Shown here: piece after piece, positions 36,078 to 46,100 of the stretch
Layout of the letters: each line of letters opens with the position of its first letter
How positions within the stretch are numbered: the first letter of the stretch is position 1
Origin: JAAAOZ01 sp964496595
GTDB taxonomy: Bacteria; Chloroflexota; Anaerolineae; B4-G1; SLSP01
Assembly: GCA_964496595.1 (NCBI GenBank)
Contig: CAZCAI010000010.1
Coordinates: 1 to 51,685 of the forward strand
Length of the DNA: 51,685 bases
Reading direction: 5' to 3'
Translations under genes and position numbers: made by a program
Notes under the pieces: generated by a model
Told to the model about the DNA's origin: nothing
Seen by the model: only the letters and a program-made list of their open reading frames with translations
Database searches by the model: none

Positions 36078-36107
36078 TTTAACTTCCAATCCATCCCCGG
36101 ATATAAT
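36078..36107 (+). promoter_or_regulatory. Candidate promoter upstream of the TatD gene
   Basis: TTTAAC (36078-36083) and TATAAT (36102-36107) with an 18-base spacer. It lies about 145 bases before the tatD start. Confidence 0.5.
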
Positions 36108-36251
36108 AGGGACGTTTAGGACATCGTCATACCAACCATCACGCAACACTCAGCAGATTAAGCAGATGAAGCAGATATAACAGATTGGAAAGATTCGCAA
36201 TTCATCATTCGCAATTCTTAATTCTCAGAGAATTTCACACAAGGAGAATCT

Positions 36252-37064
36252 ATGCTCATCGATACCCACGTTCACCTTTACAATCCCCGCTACGACGACG
36301 ATTTGGATGCGGTCCTGGCGCGCGCGGGCCAGGCCGACGTCCGGGCCGCGATGGTACCGGGCACCGATTTGGCGTCGAGCCGGGCGGCGGTGGCCCTGGC
36401 GGCGCGCTACGCCGATGCGCCGTGCGAGCTTCTCGCCGCCGTAGGCGTCCATCCCACCGACGCGGAGAAGTTGACCGCCGAGGCGCGGGACGAGTTACGC
36501 GCGCTGGCCCGCCATCCGCGCGTCGTCGCCATCGGCGAGATCGGCCTGGACTACTACTGGCCCCAGGTCGCGGAACGCGGCTGGCCCTGCGCCGCGCCGG
36601 ATCAGCAGCGCGCGGCGTTCGAAGCGCAACTCGCGCTGGCCTCCGACGTGGGGCTGCCCGTCATCGTTCACGACCGCGACGCGCACGACGACACTTTAGC
36701 CATCCTACGCGCGTGGGTCGCGGGCAGGGAGTCGCGCACCGGCGTGTTGCACTTCTACGCCGGCGGGCTAGATCGTCTGCCACAGGTGCTTGATCTGGGC
36801 TTCTACATCGGCGTGGATGGGCCGGTCACCTTCAAGAACGCCACGGAGATCCACGCGGTCGCCCGCGAAACGCCGCTGGAGCGGCTGCTGCTGGAGACCG
36901 ATGGCCCCTATCTCACGCCGTATCCCCATCGCGGACAGCGCAACGAGCCGGCCTACCTGAGCCACGTCGCGGCGCGCATCGCGGCGCTGCGGGGCATCAC
37001 ACCGGACACGGTCGCCGAGGCGACGACGGCCAACGCTATTCGGCTCTTTGATCTGCCGCTGTGA
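36252..37064 (+). CDS. TatD-family metal-dependent hydrolase
   Basis: A 270-residue TIM-barrel nuclease-like protein. Metal ligands: His pair in IDTHVHLYN, Glu in AIGEIGLDYYW, His in VIVHDRDAHDD, His in VLHFYAGG and Asp in LLETDGPYLTPYPHRGQRN. TatD proteins are cytoplasmic 3'-5' DNA exonucleases or D-aminoacyl hydrolase-like enzymes. The usual VLHCFSGG is VLHFYAGG here, a mild change that keeps the His. Start ATG behind ACAAGGAGAATCT. It leads a plus-strand gene run with the polyprenyl synthase next. Confidence 0.93.
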   Translation: MLIDTHVHLYNPRYDDDLDAVLARAGQADVRAAMVPGTDLASSRAAVALAARYADAPCELLAAVGVHPTDAEKLTAEARDELRALARHPRVVAIGEIGLDYYWPQVAERGWPCAAPDQQRAAFEAQLALASDVGLPVIVHDRDAHDDTLAILRAWVAGRESRTGVLHFYAGGLDRLPQVLDLGFYIGVDGPVTFKNATEIHAVARETPLERLLLETDGPYLTPYPHRGQRNEPAYLSHVAARIAALRGITPDTVAEATTANAIRLFDLPL

Positions 37065-37085
37065 AATCACGGGCGTCAACCATGG

Positions 37086-37091
37086 TATAAT
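37086..37091 (+). promoter_or_regulatory. -10-like TATAAT before polyprenyl synthase
   Basis: GGTATAAT lies 104 bases upstream of the synthase start, in the same sequence setting (GGTATAAT) as the efp and tRNA promoters. No good -35 is seen. Confidence 0.3.
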
Positions 37092-37194
37092 GGCCTTCGC
37101 TACCCTACCCTCGCCGCGCGGATAGAAACCTCCGCGCCATCAAAGACTAATACGCTTTACGCAATACGCTTTACGATCTCTATAAGGTTGGACT

Positions 37195-38163
37195 ATGGAC
37201 GCGAGTGACCTATCCTATCGCCAATTATTGAAAGATGAATTAGCCGCCGTCGAGTCGCTATTGCTGGCGCCGTTGGCGATATTGCCGGACTCGGTGCAGG
37301 CGACGATGCGGGCGCTGGTGGCGCAGCGCGGCAAGCGCCTGCGACCGGCGCTGGCCCTGCTCTCCGCGCATCTATGCGAGGCCGAGATGGCCCCGGTCCT
37401 GCCAGTGGCAGCCGCGCTGGAGATGCTCCACACCGCCACGCTGATCCACGATGATCTGTTGGACGACGGAAGGCTCCGGCGGGGCGTAGCGACGATGAAC
37501 GCGCACTGGTCGCCGGAGACGGTGGTCTTGACGGGCGACATCGCTTTCGCCTGGGCGGCGGAGCTGGCCTCGCGGGGCGAGCATCTCTCTCTGATGCGGC
37601 GCTTCTCCGAGACGGCGCGGGTGATCTGCAGCGGCGAGCTGGAGCAGATGTTCGCCGGGCGCGGCGCGATCCCCACGGAGGCGATGTACTATCAGCGCGT
37701 GTACGCCAAGACCGCCTCGCTCTTCGCGTTAGCCATGGAGATCGGCCCGCGCCTGTCCAACGCCCCGGCGAGCCGAGTGGAAAATCTCCATCGCTTCGGC
37801 AAGCTCCTGGGGCAGGCCTTCCAGATCACGGACGATGTATTGGATTTTATGGGCGACAAGGCGACGTTGGGCAAGCCGCTGGGCAGCGATCTCCGCCAGG
37901 GATTGATCACGCTGCCGGTGCTGTACTACATCGCGACCCACGACGATCCCCGTGTGGATGCCGTGCTGGCGCGCACCGCCGACGAGGCGACGATCCACAC
38001 GCTGGTGGACGATCTCCGCCGCTCCGACGCCGCCGACCGGGCGATGGCCCGCGCCGAGGCGCACATCGCGGAGGCCGAGCATCTGCTCGATGGCTACCCC
38101 GACTCGCCCCATCGACAAGCGATGCATGAGTTGGCGCACTTCGCCGTGCAGCGCCGGTACTAG
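37195..38163 (+). CDS. Polyprenyl diphosphate synthase (trans-isoprenyl family)
   Basis: A 322-residue all-helical prenyl transferase. First Asp-rich motif DDLLDD at 86-91, followed by GRLRRG; second motif at 213-217 (QITDDVLDF). GKRLRPAL at 46-53 binds IPP. Small residues before the first motif suggest a medium- or long-chain product, for example the quinone side chain, but chain length cannot be fixed from sequence. It acts in the cytoplasm at the membrane surface. Five bases separate it from the glycosyltransferase gene, so the two are cotranscribed. Confidence 0.92.
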   Translation: MDASDLSYRQLLKDELAAVESLLLAPLAILPDSVQATMRALVAQRGKRLRPALALLSAHLCEAEMAPVLPVAAALEMLHTATLIHDDLLDDGRLRRGVATMNAHWSPETVVLTGDIAFAWAAELASRGEHLSLMRRFSETARVICSGELEQMFAGRGAIPTEAMYYQRVYAKTASLFALAMEIGPRLSNAPASRVENLHRFGKLLGQAFQITDDVLDFMGDKATLGKPLGSDLRQGLITLPVLYYIATHDDPRVDAVLARTADEATIHTLVDDLRRSDAADRAMARAEAHIAEAEHLLDGYPDSPHRQAMHELAHFAVQRRY

Positions 38164-38168
38164 CCGCT

Positions 38169-39155
38169 ATGCGACCCGAGTTGTCGATCATCATCGTGAG
38201 CTGGAACGTGCGCGCCCTGCTGAAGCAGGCGATCACTTCCATTCACAACGCCTACCACAACGCCTACCACAACGCCTACCACAACGCTTACGAGGAAAGC
38301 CCCGCGACGCCGGAGATCATCGTCGTGGATAACGCCTCGCGCGATGGCGCTGTGGTGATGTTGCGCGCGGACTTCCCCGCCGTGCGCGTCATCGCCAACG
38401 CCGAGAATCGCGGCTTCACCGGCGGCAACAACCAGGGCATCGCCGCCGCGCAGGGCGACTATCTCCTCCTCCTCAATCCCGACACGGAGGTGGTCGACGG
38501 CGCGATCCAACGGATGGTCGCCTACTTAGCCGCCCATCCCGACGTCGGGATGGTAGGGCCGCAACTGCGCTACCCCGACGGCGCGGTGCAATCCTCGCGC
38601 CGGCGGTTCCCCACCCTGCCCGTGCTCTTTTTGGAAAGCACGTGGCTCGAGTCTCTCGCGCCGCGTCGCTGGCTGCGCCGCTATTACGTGCAGGATCGCA
38701 CCGACGATGCGACGCAGGACGTGGATTGGATTATGGGCGCGGCGATGCTGACCCGGCGCGAGGTCGTGGCCGAGGTCGGCGGCATGGATGAGAGCTTCTT
38801 CATGTATTCCGAGGAGTTAGATTGGTGCCGGCGGATCAAGGCGGCGGGCTGGCGGATCGTCTATCTGCCGGAGGCGCAGGTCATCCACTACGAGGGCAAG
38901 AGCAGCGAGCAGGTCGTGCCCGCGCGCCACATCTACTTCCAATCGAGCAAAGTGCGCTACGCCCGCAAATATCACGGCCCGCTGCTCGCGGAGATCTTGC
39001 GGCTCTGGCTGATGGCGCACTACGCGTGGCAGATGGGCGTCGAGGGCGCGAAGTGGCTGCTGGGCCATCGCCGCGATCTGCGCGCCGCCCGCCTCAAGGC
39101 CTACGCGCGGGTGCTGCGCAGTCGATTGCGGCAACAGGGGCCATTGATAGATTAA
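38169..39155 (+). CDS. Glycosyltransferase family 2 (rhamnosyltransferase-like)
   Basis: A 328-residue GT-A fold enzyme: LSIIIVSWN at the start, IIVVDNASRDG, NRGFTGGNNQGI, and the metal-binding LLLLNPDTEV, followed by VDWIMGAAMLTRREVVAEVGG and the catalytic-base region DESFFMYSEELDWCRR. It resembles WbbL-type rhamnosyltransferases of surface glycans, which suits the GDP-rhamnose genes elsewhere in the window, though the donor is unproven. The C-terminal helices may bind the membrane. A four-fold 12-bp tandem repeat inserts HNAYHNAYHNAYHNAY (residues 26-41) between the first strand-helix unit and IIVVDN. Confidence 0.92.
   Translation: MRPELSIIIVSWNVRALLKQAITSIHNAYHNAYHNAYHNAYEESPATPEIIVVDNASRDGAVVMLRADFPAVRVIANAENRGFTGGNNQGIAAAQGDYLLLLNPDTEVVDGAIQRMVAYLAAHPDVGMVGPQLRYPDGAVQSSRRRFPTLPVLFLESTWLESLAPRRWLRRYYVQDRTDDATQDVDWIMGAAMLTRREVVAEVGGMDESFFMYSEELDWCRRIKAAGWRIVYLPEAQVIHYEGKSSEQVVPARHIYFQSSKVRYARKYHGPLLAEILRLWLMAHYAWQMGVEGAKWLLGHRRDLRAARLKAYARVLRSRLRQQGPLID
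38244..38291 (+). repeat. 12-bp in-frame tandem repeat (CACAACGCCTAC x4)
   Basis: Three identical units and a fourth with one substitution (CACAACGCTTAC). Each encodes His-Asn-Ala-Tyr inside the glycosyltransferase. Confidence 0.97.
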
Positions 39156-39294
39156 TCTCAAAGGCACAGCAAAGCCCCTTCAAAATATAAAAACCTAGTG
39201 CGAAAATGCGTATTCCGTAAACCGTATTGCGTAATTATTTATGCGTGCTTGCTACAGATGTAAGTCAAATATAATACAAGAGGAGAAGTAAATC

Positions 39295-40197
39295 TTGGAA
39301 CCATATTTAGGACAGTTGGCCGGTTTGATGACCTCTGTTTTTTGGGCGCTCACGTCGATTTTCTTCACGATGGCGGGGCAGCGCGTCGGCTCGCGGATCG
39401 TCAATCGCACGCGATTAGTGGCGGCGAGCGGTATGTTGGCCATCGCCCACTCCTTCGCGCAGGGCGCGCCCTTCCCCTTCGACGCGGAAGCCGCGCGCTG
39501 GGGCTGGCTCTTCCTCTCCGCCGTGGCCGGGCTGGTGATTGGGGATGGGCTGCTCTTCTACGCCTTCACCCAGATCGGCGCGCGCCTCTCGATGCTGCTG
39601 ATGGCGCTCACGCCCGTGATCGGCACGCTGCTGGCATGGGCCTTCTTGGGCGAAATCCTGCGCGCTGTGGAACTGGTCGCCATCACCGTGACCATCGGCG
39701 GCGTTGCCTGGGTCGTGCTGGAGCGCAACGCGCCCGCGCAGAAACACCACACACCGCGCGATTATCTCATCGGCGTGCTCTGCGGCCTCGGCGGCGCGGC
39801 GGGCCAGGCGGTGGGATTGGTGCTTTCCAAGCAGGGGATGGTGGGCGAGTTCCCCACCCTCTCCGCGAGCCTGATGCGGGTCGTCATCGCCGCCGTGATC
39901 CTCTGGCTGATAGCGGGCGTGCAGGGCAAAGTGCGCGAGAGCATCGCCGCGCTGGAAGATCGGCAGGGGCTGAAGCTCATCATCATAGGCGCGTTCGTCG
40001 GCCCGGTGATGGGGATGTCGCTCTCGCTGGTGGCCGTGCGATTGAGCAACGTCGGCCTGGCCTCCACGCTGATGGCGCTCAGCCCCGTGATTCTGCTGCC
40101 GCTGGGCTATTGGATCTTCGATGAGAAGATCACCTTCCGCGCCGTGATGGGCACAGTAGTCGCGCTCGCCGGCGTGGCGATGATCTTTTTATTATAA
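39295..40197 (+). CDS. EamA/DMT-family transporter
   Basis: A 300-residue membrane protein with about ten hydrophobic helices in two EamA repeats (for example LFLSAVAGLVIGDGLLFYAF, MLLMALTPVIGTLLAWAFLG, then STLMALSPVILLPLGYWIFD in the second half). Drug/metabolite transporters of this type export or import small metabolites; substrate unknown. The start is TTG 39295, supported by GAGGAG nine bases upstream; no ATG alternative lies before the first helix except within it. A repeat element follows 8 bases after the stop. Confidence 0.88.
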   Translation: MEPYLGQLAGLMTSVFWALTSIFFTMAGQRVGSRIVNRTRLVAASGMLAIAHSFAQGAPFPFDAEAARWGWLFLSAVAGLVIGDGLLFYAFTQIGARLSMLLMALTPVIGTLLAWAFLGEILRAVELVAITVTIGGVAWVVLERNAPAQKHHTPRDYLIGVLCGLGGAAGQAVGLVLSKQGMVGEFPTLSASLMRVVIAAVILWLIAGVQGKVRESIAALEDRQGLKLIIIGAFVGPVMGMSLSLVAVRLSNVGLASTLMALSPVILLPLGYWIFDEKITFRAVMGTVVALAGVAMIFLL

Positions 40198-40204
40198 ACG
40201 CGAC

Positions 40205-40298
40205 CCTTGCGAAGGTTCCGCGAGCCACCTCAACACAAAACCCATCCGTCCAGCGCAAGCAACTTTCAACAAAGAACCCGTTCGGAACCTTCGCAAGG
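40205..40298. repeat. Inverted-repeat element, CCTTGCGAAGG family, copy 2
   Basis: CCTTGCGAAGGTTCCG (40205-40220) and CGGAACCTTCGCAAGG (40283-40298) are perfect 16-bp complements around 62 bases. It lies between the transporter stop and the M28 peptidase ribosome site. Confidence 0.92.
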
Positions 40299-40317
40299 TT
40301 AAAAGAAAGGAATACTT

Positions 40318-41250
40318 ATGAACCATCGCATCTATCTTATAGCTCGCTGGTCTTTGATCGCTATGCTCTTGATCGTGACGGCGTGCGCGCCGCTGCAACG
40401 CTTCGTCGCCACGCCGACGCCCAGCCCCACCCCGATGCCGGAGACCTTCACCGGCGAGTTGGCCTACGAGTGGGTCGAGCAGCAGTGCGACCTGGGATAT
40501 CGCATCACCGGCACGGAGAGCAACTTGGCCGCCGGGAATATGATCTTAGCCAAGCTGGAATCGCTGGGCTGGGAGACGCGCGAGCAAACCTTCACCTACA
40601 AAGAAACGCCCGTCCGCAACCTGATCGCCTGGCGCGGCGAGGGGCCGGCGCTACTCTTGGGCGCGCATTACGACACGCGCCGCGCCGCCGATGAAGACGA
40701 CGTCAATCCCACAGAGCCGGTGATGGGCGCCAACGACGGCGCCAGCGGCGTCGCGGTGCTGCTGGAGCTAGCCCGCGCCGTCGATTGGGCCGACGTAGAT
40801 CGGCGCGTCTACCTGGCTTTCTTCGATGCCGAGGACAACGGCAGGCTTGACGGCTGGGAGTGGATCGTCGGCTCCAGCTATATGGCCCAACATTGGGGCG
40901 AGGCGGGCGAACCGCCGCTGGAGGCGATGGTCTTAGTCGATATGATCGGCGACGCCGACCAGCAGATCTACTACGAACGCAACTCCGATCCCGCGCTCAG
41001 CGAGCTGCTCTGGGGCATCGCCGCCGAGCTGGGCTACGAGGAGCGGATCATCCCCGAACCCAAGCACGCGATCTTAGACGATCACATTCCCTTCCGGCAG
41101 TTGGGCATCCCGGCGGTGGACATCATCGATTTCGATTATCCCTACTGGCACACGACGCAGGACACGCGCGACAAGGTCTCGCCGGAGAGCCTGGAGAGCG
41201 TAGGGCGCACGCTGGAGGTGTGGCTGGAGCGCGGCGGGCCGCTGCCATAA
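40318..41250 (+). CDS. M28-family zinc peptidase lipoprotein (glutaminyl-cyclase-like)
   Basis: A 310-residue secreted lipoprotein: lipobox VTAC at about residue 23, a short TPTPSPTP linker, then an M28 fold. Zinc and catalytic residues: LLGAHYDTR, GANDGASGV, FFDAEDNG, LVDMIGD and YWHTTQDT. The spacing and the single-domain size are like glutaminyl-peptide cyclotransferases as well as aminopeptidases, so either reaction is possible. It acts outside the membrane. AAAGAAAGGAATACTT precedes the ATG; the inverted-repeat element immediately upstream could affect its expression. Confidence 0.9.
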   Translation: MNHRIYLIARWSLIAMLLIVTACAPLQRFVATPTPSPTPMPETFTGELAYEWVEQQCDLGYRITGTESNLAAGNMILAKLESLGWETREQTFTYKETPVRNLIAWRGEGPALLLGAHYDTRRAADEDDVNPTEPVMGANDGASGVAVLLELARAVDWADVDRRVYLAFFDAEDNGRLDGWEWIVGSSYMAQHWGEAGEPPLEAMVLVDMIGDADQQIYYERNSDPALSELLWGIAAELGYEERIIPEPKHAILDDHIPFRQLGIPAVDIIDFDYPYWHTTQDTRDKVSPESLESVGRTLEVWLERGGPLP

Positions 41251-41255
41251 TCAGA

Positions 41256-41283
41256 TTGCAGACCAGGCGCTTCGTGGTATAAT
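41256..41283 (+). promoter_or_regulatory. Promoter of tRNA-Ser
   Basis: TTGCAG (41256-41261) and TATAAT (41278-41283) with a 16-base spacer, 25 bases before the tRNA. Confidence 0.7.
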
Positions 41284-41308
41284 GACGCTTGTCTAAGGAC
41301 AGACGCCC

Positions 41309-41397
<89 letters not shown>

Positions 41398-41413
41398 TAA
41401 AACCTCAATGTTC

Positions 41414-41443
41414 AAGGCCCGATGATGATATCGGGCCTTTTTT
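41414..41443 (+). terminator. Rho-independent terminator of tRNA-Ser
   Basis: A 10-bp stem AAGGCCCGAT with ATCGGGCCTT, 6-base loop, and a run of six T. Confidence 0.95.
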
Positions 41444-41551
41444 CATGCCGAATCCTCTCATGTGCAGGTTCCAATCCGCAAGCAAAAAGTTGCTTCGTTT
41501 GTACTCCGTGCTACACTAATTACACATCAGCTTTCAATTACCTTTACGTAC

Positions 41552-41601
41552 CCTTGCGAAGGTCGCAAATACTCTCTTTTCCCCGCCACCTCTTCGCAAG
41601 G
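41552..41601. repeat. Inverted-repeat element, CCTTGCGAAG family, copy 3 (short)
   Basis: CCTTGCGAAG (41552-41561) and CTTCGCAAGG (41592-41601) are perfect 10-bp complements around 30 bases. It lies 38 bases before the amidohydrolase start. Confidence 0.8.
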
Positions 41602-41639
41602 ATTATTTCAAACCCTTAGCCCCTTGAGGAGGATATACT

Positions 41640-42998
41640 ATGGGAACGTTGTTAGTCAAGCACGCACGCATGGTCGTGACGATGGACGATGACCGCCGGC
41701 AGATTGCGGACGGCGGCCTTTTTGTGCGCGATAATGTGATCGAGATGGTCGGCCCGACGGCGGAGCTGCCCGACACGGCGGATACCATCATCGACGCCGG
41801 CGAGATGTTGATTCTGCCGGGATTGGTCAACACGCACCATCATCTCTACCAGACGCTCACGCGAGCGGTGCCCGCCGCGCAGGATGCGGTGCTCTTCAAA
41901 TGGCTCACCACGCTCTACCCCATCTGGGCAGGATTGGATAGCGAGGCGATCTACGTCAGCGCCAAGGTCGGGCTGGCGGAGCTGATGCTCTCCGGCTGCA
42001 CGACGGCCTCGGATCATCTCTACATCTACCCCAACGATGCGACCATCGATGATGAGATCCGCGCCGCCGAGGAGATGGGCATTCGCTTCCACGCCAGTCG
42101 CGGCTCGATGAGCCGCGGCGAGAGCGACGGCGGGCTGCCGCCGGATAGCGTCGTCGAGGACGAGGAGGAGATTCTCAAAGACACGCGCCGCGCCATCGAG
42201 ACCTATCACGACGACGCGCCCTACGCGATGACGCGCATCGTCGTGGCGCCGTGCTCGCCCTTCTCCGTGACGGAGGATCTGATGCGCGAATCGACGAAGC
42301 TGGCGCGCGCCTACGGTGTGCAGCTCCACACGCACTTAGCCGAGACGTTGGATGAGGAGGAGTACTGCAAGGCGACCTCCGGCAAGCGCCCGTTAGACTA
42401 CGCGGAATCGTTAGACTGGCTGGGCGACGATGTCTGGTTTGCGCACGGCGTCCACATCAACGCCGAGGAGATCGCCAAGATGGCCCAGAGCCACACGGGC
42501 GTCGCGCATTGCCCTTCCAGCAATATGCGCCTCGCCTCCGGCATCGCGCCGATCCGCGCTTACGTGGACGCGGGCGTGCCGGTCGGGATCGGCGTCGACG
42601 GCTCCGCCAGCAACGATGGCTCGCATCTACTGGCCGAGGCGCGTCTGGCGATGCTCCTGCAGCGCGTGAGCGGCAATCCCGCCGGGCTGAGCGCCGAGGA
42701 GGCGTTATGGCTCGCCACGCGCGGCGGCGCGGAGGTGCTGGGCCGCGATGACATCGGCCAACTGGCGCCGGGCAAGGCCGCCGACTTCATCGGGCTGCGC
42801 TTGGACACGCTGGGCTACGCCGGCGGCGCAGTCCACGATCCGATGGCTGCGACGGTCTTCTGTCAGCCGCAGGATGTGAGTCTGTCGGTCATCAACGGCC
42901 AGGTCGTCGTCGAAGACGGCCAGTTGCTCACGGTGGATCTCGGCCCGACGATTGAGCGCCACAATCAGATCGCCAGGGCGTTGGTGGAGAAAGCCTAG
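41640..42998 (+). CDS. 8-oxoguanine deaminase-like amidohydrolase
   Basis: A 452-residue amidohydrolase. Metal motif NTHHHLYQTL, HTHLAET with the proton-shuttling Glu, WFAHGVHI, CPSSNMRLASG and the last metal Asp in GVDGSASND. HHHLYQTLTRAVPAAQDAVL followed by FKWLTTLYPIW closely follows bacterial 8-oxoguanine deaminases, which turn 8-oxoguanine into urate; AtzB-like s-triazine hydrolases are a near relative. Cytoplasmic. Start ATG behind TTGAGGAGGATATACT. The presence of a glycosylase-like gene at 15.5 kb is not evidence of a linked pathway. Confidence 0.87.
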   Translation: MGTLLVKHARMVVTMDDDRRQIADGGLFVRDNVIEMVGPTAELPDTADTIIDAGEMLILPGLVNTHHHLYQTLTRAVPAAQDAVLFKWLTTLYPIWAGLDSEAIYVSAKVGLAELMLSGCTTASDHLYIYPNDATIDDEIRAAEEMGIRFHASRGSMSRGESDGGLPPDSVVEDEEEILKDTRRAIETYHDDAPYAMTRIVVAPCSPFSVTEDLMRESTKLARAYGVQLHTHLAETLDEEEYCKATSGKRPLDYAESLDWLGDDVWFAHGVHINAEEIAKMAQSHTGVAHCPSSNMRLASGIAPIRAYVDAGVPVGIGVDGSASNDGSHLLAEARLAMLLQRVSGNPAGLSAEEALWLATRGGAEVLGRDDIGQLAPGKAADFIGLRLDTLGYAGGAVHDPMAATVFCQPQDVSLSVINGQVVVEDGQLLTVDLGPTIERHNQIARALVEKA

Positions 42999-43017
42999 CT
43001 GCAAACCGCTGTTCCCA

Positions 43018-43049
43018 CCGTAGAGACGCAAAATTTTGCGTCTCTACGG
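43018..43049. repeat. Dispersed palindrome, GTAGAGACGCAA family, copy 2
   Basis: A loopless perfect palindrome of 32 bases: CCGTAGAGACGCAAAA and its complement. It shares the 12-bp arm with the copy at 2018-2049. It lies 20 bases past the amidohydrolase stop and could also act as its terminator. Confidence 0.9.
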
Positions 43050-43106
43050 TAAACCCCACTGTTTTTGATCTAAAAATATCCGGCGGATAGACGCCAGGGT
43101 GAGATT

Positions 43107-46100
43107 ATGAATCGTCGACTGGTGTTGAGCATTATCGTGCTAATCAGCCTGGGAATCTCGATCACCGGCACGATCCACACGTTCGATCACGCGCGGCAAG
43201 GCGCGCGATTGGAGGCCACGCAGGCGGCGGAAGCGGCCCAGAGGAAACTGCAAACAACGCTACATCATCAGGTCAGCGCCGCCAGGGCAATACAAGCATT
43301 CATCAAGCGTGAGGCGTCGGTGCCAGCGGAGCGCGATTTCCAAAGTTTTGCCCGCCACTATCTAGCGGCCTCCCCGGAGATTGACGCCCTGCGCTACATC
43401 GACGCGCGCGACGACCGCCGCTACCTCATCCCCCCGACAGCGCAGATACCGGCTATCGAGGAGATGATCCCCCACCCACTGACGACCACCATCGTCACCA
43501 TCGATCCGACCACGCGCGTGGCTGTGGTCAGCACGCCCATCCACCACGTGGGCATCTGCGGTGTGGCACAAAGTATCTTCGATCTGGACAAGGTGATGAC
43601 AGATCTCCAGGAGCAGGTCGAAAATGCTTTTGTGATCCAGCTTGAAGATGCGAATGGAGAGACGCTCTGGCCTCCAGGCGACGCGAGCAAGCTGCTGCTG
43701 CCGATCGCGGAACAGACGCTCGCAGTAGGCAACACCGAGTGGACGCTCCGCATTGGACGGCGCCGCCCGATGGCATTCCCCTCCGTGCCGCTCCTCCTCA
43801 CCAGTTGGCTGATCTTCCTATTGATTTTGACCAGTACGCTTATCGTAGATCGCGAGGCGCAGCGCCAGGCGCGCCATCTCCAAGAGCAGGTCGCGCAGCG
43901 CACGGCTGAACTTGCCGCCTCCGAGAAGCGCTACCGCATCCTCACGGAATCTCTGCCGTTGGGATTGTTTATCTACGCCGAGGAGCACATCCAATTCATC
44001 AACGAAGCGATGGCCCAGATATTACACCTGGGGACGACAAAAAACCCCACCAAGATCTGCCTGGCGGACTTTATGCCGCCGGCAGATTACGAGAAGCTAA
44101 TCGCCACGCTCACGCGCGGCGATCCCGTCCAACTTGAGCCATGGCACACCGAAATCACCCGCGCGGATGGGAGCACCTTCACAGGCGAAATCACCGCCAT
44201 CCCTTTGCGATATCGAGGGGAGCCGGCCCTCACCGGAATGCTCCGCGACATCACCGAGCAGGCAAACACCCGCACCCGACTTCAGAACCTTAACCAGATC
44301 CTCCGGGCCATTCTCCACATCAACCACGCGCTGATCCATACCGAGCAGACGCTCGCCTTTCTCTTCCAGCAAATCTGCCAAATCATTGTAGATGAACGGA
44401 GCTACGATGTGGTCTGGATTGGCAACGTGGAACCCGAGCCGACGCCCCATCTCGAAACTATCTGCGCGGCGCCCGACCGGCGCCAGGCTCGAATTGAAGC
44501 CTGGCTGACCCAGGCTGATCGTCGGCCAGACGAACATCTCGTCGCCGAGCAAGCGCTCCAGCAGCGCGAAAACGTCATCGCAGCCGAGCCGGCGGCGCTT
44601 TTAGGCCGACCGCTCACGACCGCCGCATTCCCCATCTGGATCCACGATGACATTTTCGCCATCTTCAATGCCAGCACATCCTCACCCCGGGCCTTCGCTT
44701 ATGAGGAGGAGATCGGGCTGCTGAATGAGCTGGTCGGGGATCTGGGGCTGGCTATGGAACGCATCCAAAACGAATCGCGCCGGCACAAGATGGAAGAAGC
44801 GCTGCGCACTTCTGAAGAGCGGTTCCGCCGCCTGGCCGAATATGCAGCCGTCGGCGTCGTGTTGATTCAAGATGAGCGGTTCCGGTACGTGAATCCGGCC
44901 TTTGTCAAAATGTTCGGCTACGCAAGCCCCGATGAAATACGGGAGCAGCTCAGTGTAGGGAGTTGTGTGGCGTCCGAAGAACGCGAGCGCGTCCTGAATA
45001 ATTTGGAGAATGCGCTCTCCGGCAATCGCCGCGCGTTGCATTTCAAATTCAAAGGCCAACGGAAGGATGGCGCGCACTTCGAGGCTGAAGTCCACGGCGC
45101 ACGCGCCATCCACGCTCGCCGCCCGGCCCTCATCGCCACCGTGGTGGATATCACCGCACAGGAACGCTCGCGACGCCAACTCCAGGCGCTGTTGCAAGCC
45201 GGGTTGGCGCTCTCGCAGGCGCACACTTTCGACAAAGTGGTGGAGATCGCCGTCCAACAAGCCCTCAATATCGTCCCCGGCGATACAGCGAACCTCTTCA
45301 TCCTTCAAGAAGAAGAGGTTTGGCTGATGGAAGGGACCGGGAATGGGTATCTCTCTTCCGAACCGGACACTATGCCCCGGGCCGGCAGCGATATTCTCAA
45401 GCTCCCGACCTACAAAAAGATGCTCACCACACAACGCCCGCTCATCATCAACGATACCACAACCTCCAAGCTATGGCAGGAGGCATGGGATTCGCCGCGT
45501 ATCCGCGCCTACTTGGGCGTCCCCCTAATCGTGTGGGGCAAAGCCATCGGCGTTCTCAACGTCGATAGCACGCAGCCTAACCGCTTCGAGAACGCCGACG
45601 CCCAACGTCTGCACCTCTTCGCCGATTATGTCGCCGCCACCATCGAAAATCTCCGCCTGATCACCTCACTGGAGGCGGAACGCAATCGACTGGCGATCCT
45701 CAACGAGCTATCGCAGACCTTAGCGGCCACTATCTCGCTTTCGATCCAAGAAGTCGGCGCGCAAGCCTTAGATAAAATCGCCCGGCCCCTCCATTCTGAG
45801 CAGCACGTGCTCTTCTTGTGGGATGAGGAGGCTAACCGCCTCCGCACCCTGTGCAGTCGTGGCATCCCAGAGGCAGGATTGAAGAAGTTAGATGAACAGT
45901 TAGCCAAACCCGACATCAGCCTCACCGAGTGGGCCGCCGCCCATCGCACCTCCGCACTGGCGCCCGACGTGCGGGAAAATCCGTACTGGTGCTACGTGCC
46001 AGACGCTGACGATTGGGTCAGATCTGCCCTCATCGTTCCCTTGGAGGCCCACGGGAAGCTGATCGGCATGCTCTCGCTGCTGAGCAAGCAACTGGCCGCC

